Shown here: piece by piece, positions 24,289-29,960 of the stretch
Layout: each line of letters opens with the position of its first letter
How positions within the stretch are numbered: the first letter of the stretch is position 1
Assembly (NCBI GenBank): GCA_964580995.1
Contig: CAZOMV010000076.1
Coordinates: 1-29,960, forward strand
Source of the DNA: JAKJEP01 sp964580995
Lineage (GTDB): Bacteria; Planctomycetota; Phycisphaerae; Sedimentisphaerales; SM23-30
DNA: 29,960 nucleotides
Direction: 5' to 3'
The notes under the pieces: model-generated
What the model was told of the DNA's origin: nothing
Seen by the model: the letters and a program-made list of their open reading frames with translations, nothing else
Database searches by the model: none
Translations under genes and position numbers: made by a program

Positions 24289-24927
24289 TCAGGGCACGCT
24301 TTGTGCGGCATCGTTCCCTCCCTGCGGCGCGTTCTCCCTCAGCACCTTCACCAGCTTTTTCGATTCCCCGTAATTGGCGTCTAGCCGATAATACTCTTCA
24401 ATCGCCGCCTCCACGTCCCAGCCTTCCCGGTGGACCCGGTAGTGGGCCAGCAGGATCCCCGCCCGCAGCATCCCGCTCCGGCTGCACACGCATATCGGCT
24501 TCGGACTGGCGTCCACCACCTGCAGGAACTTACGCAGGTCTTCCGACGTCATGTCATACCAGCCGAACGGGATCTCCACAAATTTCATCCCGTATTGCTC
24601 CGCCCAGGCCCGCTGGTTCTTGTTCGGCGAGGCCGAGATTACCGTCTTGATACCAAGCTGCTGCAGCACCTCCGCCCCCTTGGCTGACCGGATATCCCCC
24701 GCCCGGTACATCTTCTCGTTGTACTGCACCACATAGAACCGGATCCCCTCGCGGTATCCAACCACCTTATAGGTCTGCCCTTCCGGCGGCAGCGGCGAGG
24801 GGATATTCCAGCCGGTCATACCCTGCAAATACGGGCACTGGTGAACCTTATGACACCCTCCCGCGCCCGCCGCGATAACCAGCCCCGCCGCCCAGATCCC
24901 CATATAAACTCTTGCACAATTCACCAT
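24289..24927 (-). CDS. Dual-specificity-phosphatase-fold protein with Ser at the catalytic Cys position
   Basis: 212 residues from ATG 24927 (AAAGG 8 bases upstream; a GTG at 24951 has no such site). The N-terminus is a hydrophobic signal or lipoprotein-like segment ending AGAGGC (Cys25), so the protein is probably exported. The rest follows cysteine phosphatases: YRAGDI (75-80), LGIKTVI (91-97), a possible general acid Asp125, then CVCSRSGMLRAGILLAHYR (146-164). Against the usual HC-x2-G-x2-R(T/S)G, His is Cys148, the nucleophile is Ser149, Gly152 and Arg155 are kept, and Thr is Ala. It may be inactive (pseudophosphatase) or use another residue. Its promoter appears to contain a G17 tract. 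Confidence 0.8.
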   Translation of the reverse strand: MVNCARVYMGIWAAGLVIAAGAGGCHKVHQCPYLQGMTGWNIPSPLPPEGQTYKVVGYREGIRFYVVQYNEKMYRAGDIRSAKGAEVLQQLGIKTVISASPNKNQRAWAEQYGMKFVEIPFGWYDMTSEDLRKFLQVVDASPKPICVCSRSGMLRAGILLAHYRVHREGWDVEAAIEEYYRLDANYGESKKLVKVLRENAPQGGNDAAQSVP

Positions 24928-24990
24928 AACGCCTGCCTTTTTCTTTCTCACACACTTTACCGGTCAACTTCTCCAACTCACGCCTGCCCT

Positions 24991-25019
24991 ATTATACCCC
25001 CCCCCCCCCCCCCTTTCCA
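24991..25019 (-). promoter_or_regulatory. Promoter with a homopolymeric G17 spacer
   Basis: On the minus strand TGGAAA (25014-25019, 4 of 6 to TTGACA) is followed by exactly 17 Gs (24997-25013) and a perfect TATAAT (24991-24996). Transcription would begin near 24984, about 57 bases before the phosphatase-like ATG at 24927. Seventeen bases is the best sigma-70 spacing, so slippage of the tract would lower expression. The tract length may be misread in the assembly. Confidence 0.6.
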
Positions 25020-25659
25020 CCCCTCTCTTTTTCCCCTCCCCCGCCCGCCATTCCCGTAGGGTGGGTTCTTAACCCACCAGTTCTTGGTAGGGTGTGCAGC
25101 TTGCTGCACACGCGGTTCTATTTACGTCCCCATATACCGACTTATCGCCCGCCGGTCATTCCTGTAGGGTGGGCACTGCCCACCATTTTCCTGCCTCTCC
25201 GCCAGGCCCCGAAGGGGCCATAAGTTTCTTAGCCGTAGGCGTGAGCCTACGGAATCCGAACCACCACCACTCCCCCAGCCCCAACGGGGCGAAAGAACAA
25301 AAACACCCTTCACCACTAACGTCCCCCCTATACCATTCCCCGCCCGATGGTCATTCCTGCGAAAGCAGGAATCCAGGATTCTCTTCTTTTCGTAATTTGT
25401 ATTTCGTACTTTATAATTTCCCCGCCCCCCTCCATCTCGTCCATTGGCTTCCGCTTTGTTCTGAGTTCAACCTTCAGGTTGTCTTTCTGGTTCCTGCTTC
25501 TTTCCTTTTACCTTCGCACCTTCACACTTTCACACTTTTTTTTCACACCATCTCCCTCCGCTTCCATACCTCGTCCCCATATACCATTCCCCCGCCCGTA
25601 AGTCATTCCCCGGTACCGCTGGCCTCCAACCGGTTTTTCCTCTCACGGAACACGTACGA
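25020..25659. repeat. Mosaic of short dispersed repeats
   Basis: No gene seen. Palindromes: GGTGGGTT/AACCCACC (25060-25078), GTGTGCAGC/GCTGCACAC (25092-25111), GGTGGGC/GCCCACC (25168-25184), GGCCCC/GGGGCC (25205-25219), CCGTAGGC/GCCTACGG (25233-25252), and ATTCCTGC/GCAGGAAT near 25351-25371, similar in form to neisserial dRS3. A unit of about 40 bases (CGTCCCC, ATACC, CGCCCG, GTCATTCC in order) occurs three times, at 25124-25164, 25319-25359 and 25571-25611. Open frames here are translations of repeats. Confidence 0.65.
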
Positions 25660-26316
25660 TTAGGATACATTTCTTTTTTGGAAAAAAGTCAGAATCCCAA
25701 TTACGATAAATAAACTAGAACCCGGCTCCGGCACTGTATATGTAACCTCCAGTTGAGGCCCGGCCGTCAGATCGTTTTTCGCCAGGGCGTAAGCCCGTGC
25801 CAGATAATTCGCATTGATATTCATGATGGTCTGTTTGCCCGTGATCCCCGCATAGCTCTGGCCGTCGGCAAAGATATTCTGGATGAAGCTGGTTATGTCA
25901 TACCGATAGATGGTATAATTTTTCGGATTTCCCAGATAGTATTCCTGCTCAAAAAAATCACTTTTTTCGATACTGCCATTGCCCGCATACCCGTAAAATT
26001 CCTGCGGTGCCTCCAGAACCGAACCGGAAATACAATGAATGGTCAGCAAGGCCCCGTCAATGGTCGAAGCGGCTGGAATCGCCCGCAAATCAAATTCAAA
26101 CGCCCCCCGGCTCTCCTGGGCCGTGCTGCCGGAGATGCCCCGTCCTTTAATCTGGATATAAGTGGGGGAAACATACAAACCCTCATAATCGCCAAAAGGG
26201 GGCTTGTCAACCAAACACCCGTCGATACTGTCATAAATGGTGATCACCTCCGCCGTTGCCATTCCCGCCCAACCCGCCAGCACACATATCCATACCGCAA
26301 TTATCCACCGTCTCAT
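25660..26316 (-). CDS. PEP-CTERM exported protein with beta-sandwich domain
   Basis: 218 residues. A signal peptide (about 1-22, ending MATA) is followed by a domain with RGAFEFDLRAIPAASTIDGALLTIH and YDITSFIQNIFADGQSYAGI, the pattern of DNRLRE/CBM96-like beta-sandwich surface proteins. The C-terminus is a PEP-CTERM signal: VPEPGSS, a hydrophobic stretch, then QKRN. Such proteins are processed by an exosortase (EpsH type) and usually go to the surface or exopolysaccharide; no exosortase is in this window. ATG 26316 has GAGGAG 6 bases upstream. It appears to be a single-gene unit. Confidence 0.85.
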   Translation of the reverse strand: MRRWIIAVWICVLAGWAGMATAEVITIYDSIDGCLVDKPPFGDYEGLYVSPTYIQIKGRGISGSTAQESRGAFEFDLRAIPAASTIDGALLTIHCISGSVLEAPQEFYGYAGNGSIEKSDFFEQEYYLGNPKNYTIYRYDITSFIQNIFADGQSYAGITGKQTIMNINANYLARAYALAKNDLTAGPQLEVTYTVPEPGSSLFIVIGILTFFQKRNVS

Positions 26317-26342
26317 TTCTTGCTCCTCTTATATAATTGTTT

Positions 26343-26522
26343 TCAAATTTGATTATCGATCCGATCATATTTGACCGCCATCGAATCATCACCCGCCTCG
26401 CCGCTGCGCAGGTTATTCTTCCAGTTGTACTCCATTTCCGCCGTGATACTCGCTACCATATTGCCATTTCCATCATGGTCGATTCCGTTACTGTCCACCT
26501 GCGCCAGCAGATCATCATGGCT
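26343..26522 (-). pseudogene. RHS/YD-repeat protein remnant
   Basis: About 59 codons with the RHS-repeat rhythm: DHDGNGNM (compare YDANGN), EYNWKNNLRSG (compare Y.WD.ENRL) and VKYDRIDNQI (compare YDPLGNRI). The frame stops immediately after this last motif, where an RHS core would go on for many more residues, and the reading frame upstream (to 26612) overlaps another gene and no longer looks like RHS. It is therefore a fragment of a much larger protein, trimmed at both ends. The call is by pattern only. Confidence 0.5.
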
Positions 26523-26544
26523 AATTTCAGTTTCTACCCTATGA

Positions 26545-26895
26545 TCATTCTTTTTGGGCAGGCAAGGGATTGGGATCAAACCACCTTCTTCCATAACGAA
26601 TATTGCATGCAACTGTAATTAACAAGGGTAATACAATATGCAGAAATACGTGTAAAACCAACGCCAATCCTAAAAACAAAAAAAACGTTTTCCATCTAAC
26701 CCATTCAAACAATTCTATTCTAGGTTCAGACAGAACTACTAATCCGTGTATTCCAACTGCCATAAGAATAAATCCCAAAAACATACAAGCACTTCCTGCT
26801 CGTTGCCGTTTGAAATAATATATTATTCTTATCATCGTGCTGATTAAATCGATACCTATACCAGATATTATCAAAACTATATAAACAATTTTCAT
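26545..26895 (-). CDS. Small membrane protein of unknown function
   Basis: 116 residues, no family recognised. Three hydrophobic helices at about 3-27, 37-56 and 69-95, with a basic and proline-containing tail (RYGRRWFDPNPLPAQKE). ATG 26895 has GAGG 7 bases upstream. Its end runs into the frame that contains the RHS remnant. Small multi-span proteins next to RHS sequences are sometimes immunity proteins to RHS-borne toxins; with the toxin missing here that remains a guess. Confidence 0.55.
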   Translation of the reverse strand: MKIVYIVLIISGIGIDLISTMIRIIYYFKRQRAGSACMFLGFILMAVGIHGLVVLSEPRIELFEWVRWKTFFLFLGLALVLHVFLHIVLPLLITVACNIRYGRRWFDPNPLPAQKE

Positions 26896-26926
26896 TTAGC
26901 CGCCTCAATATTATGGTTTTAGCCGG

Positions 26927-26955
26927 GTAGGGTCGGCAACTGGTTGCCGACGCGG
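26927..26955. repeat. Dispersed palindrome, GTAGGGT...ACGCGG type
   Basis: GTAGGGTC then a perfect inverted repeat GTCGGCAAC / GTTGCCGAC with a TG centre, then GCGG. It is the best-preserved member of the family seen at 204-233 and 25087-25114. A decayed member (GTATGGTGTGCAAC ... CCCACGCGG) lies at 27161-27188, in the otherwise empty stretch before the next small membrane protein. Confidence 0.65.
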
Positions 26956-26993
26956 AACCTTTATCATTTTTTTCTTTCTAAACTCAAAATTTC

Positions 26994-27085
26994 AAATCCT
27001 GTCCATCCTGTAATCCTGTCTATATTATATTTTTCTTGGCGCCTTCGCGCCTTTGCGGGATACCTTCGTAATCTCTCACTTTCTC
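26994..27085. repeat. 92-bp dispersed repeat, copy 1
   Basis: It begins AAATCCTGTCCATCC, contains the hairpin GGCGC-CTTC-GCGCC, and ends TTTCTC. It matches 27571-27663 with 4 substitutions and one extra T in a T run. It is not coding. The two copies flank the 119-residue membrane protein gene, one on each side, in direct orientation. Confidence 0.8.
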
Positions 27086-27192
27086 ACACACCCTACCGCG
27101 AGTAACAGGACCGTCAATATCATTAGCACTTGTGTCAATAGAACCAGTCTCCAAGTAATGTATGGTGTGCAACTGCCTGCCCACGCGGGATT

Positions 27193-27552
27193 CTAATCCG
27201 ATTTATTTTGTAGTTCCATGTTGACATCCTTCCTCTTTTTAACTTTCACGACGATCAATTTCAAGAGCCAGATAGCGAAGCAGCCTACAAAGGCAGGCAG
27301 CCAGCCGAAAAACAAAACTCCCATGCCACCCGGCGAATCAGGAAACGTATGGCCGACACTATCCATGCCCGCCAGAAAAAATATTCCCGGGATGATTACA
27401 CACACTAATCCGCCCCAGAGCACCACGAGAAAATAACACAGGATGAAACTTTCCATAAAACTTTTCCCCCGCCAAATCCGCTTACAGGGATACCAAAACC
27501 CCACATAGATCAGCAGCAGCATCTGCAAACACCACGATAATTCCTGCGTCAT
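27193..27552 (-). CDS. Small membrane protein of unknown function
   Basis: 119 residues from ATG 27552, which has GGAAGG 5 bases upstream. A longer frame to 27669 begins inside the 93-bp repeat and is rejected. Three hydrophobic segments (about 6-20, 31-60 and 74-98 in this numbering) and a basic tail rich in Lys (VKVKKRKD). A glycine-rich loop PDSPGGMG lies between the second and third segments. No family recognised. It sits between two direct repeats, which could mean it was carried in with them. Confidence 0.5.
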   Translation of the reverse strand: MTQELSWCLQMLLLIYVGFWYPCKRIWRGKSFMESFILCYFLVVLWGGLVCVIIPGIFFLAGMDSVGHTFPDSPGGMGVLFFGWLPAFVGCFAIWLLKLIVVKVKKRKDVNMELQNKSD

Positions 27553-27570
27553 TTTTCCCTTCCAACGGTT

Positions 27571-27663
27571 AAATCCTGTCCATCCTATAATCCTGTCTAA
27601 ATTATATTTTTTCTTGGCGCCTTCGCGCCTTTGCGGGATACCTTCGTAACCTCTTACTTTCTC
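27571..27663. repeat. 93-bp dispersed repeat, copy 2
   Basis: Direct-orientation partner of 26994-27085. It has the same GGCGC-CTTC-GCGCC hairpin and the same ends, and lies just upstream of the 119-residue membrane protein gene. Confidence 0.8.
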
Positions 27664-28411
27664 GCCCATTCCGCAGCGAACAGCGTGAGCGTCAAAAGGG
27701 GCATCGGACCGCGGCGATCTCGCCGCATGCCGTACCTGCCCAGCCAGCCCTGTCTTTCAAAAATCCCATAAATCCCAGCTTCCCAGCCAAAAGCCGCTCA
27801 CACACCAGATTACACGCCACACCCCCGGATTGTATCCTTCCCCATTCCACCTCTCAATCGTAATTCCCCTTCTTTTCCAGTTAATTTTTTTGACTGCTAA
27901 CGGCCCACCACCAATCGGCAGCTATTTTACCCCCAGCACCAGGCCCCATATGTCTCTTCACGGGAAAAAACCGGTGTTCCATGCTCTCCGAGGCAGGCAC
28001 CGGCCTGCACCGTAATAGCCGCGATCCTTTGCCCCTCTCGACGCTCACGTTGTTCGCTGCCCCCAGCCAGAATAGCAGCACAGAGCCGCTAGGGACGTGT
28101 GGACGCATCACAAGAAAGCCGCCAGCATAATGCTCTTCACGGGGGGAAACCGGCATTCCATGCTCTCCAAGCTGGAAAAATTCTTCCTACCCATCGTCCC
28201 ACCCTCCAGCCACGAGGCGGTGTGGCCAGCCCTCTTAATTCTGTCCAACCTGCCTGATTTGTCTGAGCTGATAACCGATAACCAGTAACTGATAACCATT
28301 TTTAATTCGCAATTTTTCCCTCCCCTCCCCTTCCCTGCCTTCGTTATCTTTTGTTCAAAATTCTTCTCTTTCATTTTTTGTTTTGAAATTCGCATTTTGA
28401 AAATTTGACAT
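27664..28411. repeat. Gene-free repeat mosaic
   Basis: No gene is supported; open frames here read repeat sequence. Three relations stand out. A 42-base arm at 27673-27714 (GCAGCGAACAGCGTGAGCGT...) is inverted at 28019-28060 with 36 of 42 matches. A 36-base unit (CTCTTCACGGG...TTCCATGCTCTCC) occurs directly at 27954-27989 and 28133-28168 with 5 mismatches. Four 7-mers in tandem, GATAACC, GATAACC, AGTAACT, GATAACC, fill 28270-28297. Confidence 0.6.
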
Positions 28412-28446
28412 TGTTTAGAATTTAGATATTAGAATTTAGAATTTAT
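28412..28446. repeat. AT-rich 35-bp element, second copy of the murB-ddl element end
   Basis: 31 of 35 bases match 8901-8935; all four differences are transitions. TTTAGAATTT-like words repeat inside it. Here only this end of the larger element is obvious, preceded by GAAATTCGCATTTTGAAAAT. Confidence 0.6.
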
Positions 28447-28473
28447 AAAATGCCACGTGCCTACTCTATTCAC

Positions 28474-28654
28474 TTTTACCTGTATTTTGCACTACTTTTA
28501 CAATGTTTTACCCATGTTTTACCTCATTTTCTTCATCTTTTACTATACTTTATTCAACATTTACCAACTCAACCTAACCGTTACAAATTACCAATATTCT
28601 TATCCATCTTACCAAAAATCTTACCCAATCGTTACAATCGCTACAATCGTTACT
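28474..28654. repeat. Helically spaced TTAC motif array with 9-bp tandem repeats
   Basis: TTAC begins at 28476, 28498, 28508, 28519, 28540, 28561 and 28581, then 28588, 28609, 28621, 28632 and 28650. Most steps are close to 10.5 or 21 bases. The first five are TTTTAC. The last part is three 9-mers in register: ATCGTTACA, ATCGCTACA, ATCGTTACT (28628-28654). No gene is visible on either strand. Confidence 0.55.
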
Positions 28655-28676
28655 TTATTATCGGACTATCAATTTC

Positions 28677-28764
28677 CACGTAAAATAACGACTTACACCA
28701 ATTTTTTAAAACCAAGAATAAGCACTTACAGCAAATTTCTGCACACGTAAAATAACGACTTACA
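28677..28764. repeat. Three AATAA-NN-ACTTACA repeats, 33-34 bp apart
   Basis: AATAACGACTTACA at 28684 and 28751, AATAAGCACTTACA at 28717. The outer two extend leftward by the same seven bases (CACGTAA...), giving an exact 21-bp match. It follows the TTAC array directly and precedes the 3' end of the GntR gene. Confidence 0.6.
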
Positions 28765-28782
28765 ACTCATAAACGGGTGCTT

Positions 28783-28928
28783 TTCCAGATAAGCTGGCGG
28801 AGCTGGTGACGGGTTCCTTCGCTGCGAAAAGCCGTTTTAAGGATTTGCCTGTGATAATACCAGAACAGCAAAAAATGGGGTTTATTGCTGAACGAGCGGA
28901 GTTAAATTCTTATTTTCATTATATTTAG
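28783..28928 (+). pseudogene. Possible C-terminal gene fragment on the plus strand
   Basis: About 48 in-frame codons end at TAG 28926-28928 and read like ordinary protein (DKLAELVTGSFAAKS, then FKDLPVIIPEQQ, then MGFIAERAELNS). There is no start codon, and the frame is closed by TAA just upstream. The last 45 bases overlap the convergent GntR gene. It may be a decayed gene end or chance. No family recognised. Confidence 0.25.
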
Positions 28929-29667
28929 AGATAAACTGGCGAGCCTGTAAAAGATGACTTTTCATGGCCTCTTCTGCCAGCAGAGAATCTCTACTTTTTA
29001 TCGCATCATAGATTTTCTGATGCTGCTCGATAATCGCATCATAATCCCCATGAATCGGCGTTAGCTGCCCGACATAAAACAGCCCCGTCAGCATGGAACT
29101 TACCATCGAAAGGATACAATTATCACATTCCTGTGCCAGTATATCATGAAATTTCCGATCGTTAAACCTAAATGCCATATCACTTTCTGTCTCTTTCATG
29201 ATTTGCAGGGCCCCAGCGAGGTTTTCCAAACCCTGCGGCGTGATATTTTGAGCTGCCAGAGAGGCAATGGTGGGTTCGGTTGCGATTCGGGTAGTCATTA
29301 CCTGTTCCAAATCTGCTTTGGTAAAGTTGCGGATAATCACCGACAAAAATCGCAGGCTGCTGGCCGGGTCAAACTGCTCAACGATCCAGCCGGTTCCCTG
29401 TTTGGACTGAACCAATCCCAGGGTTCGCAGGGCAATTAACGCCTCCCGCAGCGAGCGGGTCCCGACACCAAAAATTTCGCATAAATCTTTTTCAGAAGGA
29501 AGTTTATCCCCATCCTGCATATTGGTCTGGCTGATATAATCCGCCAGAGCCGCAACCAGCCGCTCAGCCCGATTGGGCATATCCATGATCTGCTTGTAGC
29601 GTGGATAGTACTCGTCTTTACCCAAGCTTCCCTGATCCAAAATATCATGTTTTATAAATTTTGGCAT
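28882..29667 (-). CDS. GntR-family transcriptional regulator, FadR/FCD subfamily
   Basis: 261 residues. A winged helix-turn-helix (about 33-98) contains LPSEKDLCEIFGVGTRSLREAL and the wing QSKQGTGWIV. An all-helical FCD ligand domain (about 105-250) follows, with its metal ligands visible: D170 and H174 in NDRKFHDIL, H216 in EQHQKI, H238 in KSHLLQAR. Such proteins are usually repressors released by a carboxylic acid such as a sugar acid or pyruvate/lactate type ligand. The target is probably a neighbouring catabolic operon beyond the window. ATG 29667 has only a weak AGAG upstream. The N-terminal 30 residues before the DNA-binding domain are longer than usual. Confidence 0.92.
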   Translation of the reverse strand: MPKFIKHDILDQGSLGKDEYYPRYKQIMDMPNRAERLVAALADYISQTNMQDGDKLPSEKDLCEIFGVGTRSLREALIALRTLGLVQSKQGTGWIVEQFDPASSLRFLSVIIRNFTKADLEQVMTTRIATEPTIASLAAQNITPQGLENLAGALQIMKETESDMAFRFNDRKFHDILAQECDNCILSMVSSMLTGLFYVGQLTPIHGDYDAIIEQHQKIYDAIKSRDSLLAEEAMKSHLLQARQFISKYNENKNLTPLVQQ

Positions 29668-29960
29668 TCTGATTATCTCTATGGCTTCGCTATTCTATTA
29701 AATTCGGCCATGTTATAAATTGAGCAAACAGCTACCTTTACCTCTTACCCGATAATAACAATCCAGTAAATATATTTTATGGATTTTGCAAAAATGACTG
29801 GTTTTGTCAACTATAAACTTTTGGATTATTACTTTTTGACAATATTGATAACACTTTAGATAAAAATCCATAGTAAAATAGCTTTGCCGGAGTCAAATAT
29901 CAGTCTCCTAACCCAAGTTCCGCAGTAGATGGCAAAATAAATTTTTTTGAAAAAATTTAT
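29668..29960. other. AT-rich upstream region of the GntR gene
   Basis: No gene on either strand. It holds a TTGTCAA/TTGACAA inverted pair (about 29805 and 29836), the candidate plus-strand promoter listed separately, and a 24-base near-perfect palindrome at the window edge (29937-29960, centred on TTTTTTTGAAAAAA). A divergent gene or operon controlled by the GntR protein could start just past the window. Confidence 0.4.
29836..29864 (+). promoter_or_regulatory. Candidate promoter leading out of the window
   Basis: TTGACA (29836-29841), a 17-base spacer and GATAAA (4 of 6 to TATAAT, 29859-29864). It points toward sequence past the window end. TTGTCAA about 30 bases upstream mirrors the -35 element and could be part of an operator. 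Confidence 0.4.

Noticed and set aside
27553..27669. Longer start for the 119-residue membrane protein
   Set aside because: The extra residues are encoded by the dispersed 93-bp repeat, and a good GGAAGG precedes the internal ATG at 27552.
27881..28395. Open frames of about 90 codons in the repeat mosaic
   Set aside because: They translate duplicated and inverted repeats; no ribosome site and no protein-like composition.
28677..28764. CRISPR array
   Set aside because: Only three short, unequal repeats of 14-21 bases with about 20-base gaps, no cas genes, and no palindromic repeat typical of CRISPR.
1..29960. tRNA, rRNA or riboswitch genes
   Set aside because: I looked for cloverleaf-like sequence, the T-loop GTTCRA and long conserved riboswitch-like 5' regions and saw none I could support.

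Overview
This window looks like chromosome from a diderm, peptidoglycan-making bacterium, most probably a planctomycete of the Phycisphaerae/Sedimentisphaerales type. The lineage call is an inference. It rests on two ECF sigma/anti-sigma pairs whose membrane proteins share the MKSRITKLA(A/T)AAV segment common in that group, on a PEP-CTERM protein, on many dispersed short palindromes, and on a dcw cluster without ftsA/ftsZ. A lipid A acyltransferase, a beta-barrel protein and a DAP-type MurE (DNPR motif) point to a Gram-negative envelope.

Layout. 1-367: palindromic repeats and a terminator. 368-4699 (minus): two paralogous units, each an ECF sigma factor followed by a membrane anti-sigma-like sensor, each ending in a near-identical terminator. 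4851-5912 (plus): promoter and LpxL-family acyltransferase, convergent with the next block. 5868-23042 (minus): a division and cell wall cluster transcribed mraZ - small unknown ORF - rsmH - LysM protein - ftsL-like - ftsI - murE - murF - mraY - ftsW - murG - murC - murB - ddl - ftsQ - outer-membrane barrel. murD is absent from its usual place between mraY and ftsW, and ftsA/ftsZ do not follow ftsQ. 23043-23427: regulatory region with a five-unit MraZ-type operator, a 14-bp palindrome and two inverted consensus DnaA boxes. 23428-24951 (minus): PilZ protein and a phosphatase-fold lipoprotein-like protein with Ser where the catalytic Cys should be. 24991-25019: a candidate promoter for the latter whose whole 17-bp spacer is a G17 run. 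25020-28880: accessory, repeat-rich DNA with a PEP-CTERM protein, two small membrane proteins, an RHS remnant and several repeat families. 28882-29667 (minus): GntR/FCD regulator. 29668-29960: AT-rich intergenic DNA.

Function. The central cluster makes UDP-MurNAc-pentapeptide (MurB, C, E, F, Ddl), lipid I and II (MraY, MurG), and polymerises and crosslinks septal wall (FtsW, FtsI, with FtsL-like and FtsQ). MraZ probably autoregulates the cluster. The sigma/anti-sigma pairs carry periplasmic domains that look like envelope sensors. The most unusual signals are the poly-G promoter, the Ser-for-Cys phosphatase, a murG with no ATG/GTG/TTG start ahead of its nucleotide loop but a good Shine-Dalgarno before an AUU, and helically spaced TTAC motifs with ATCGTTACA-type 9-mers.
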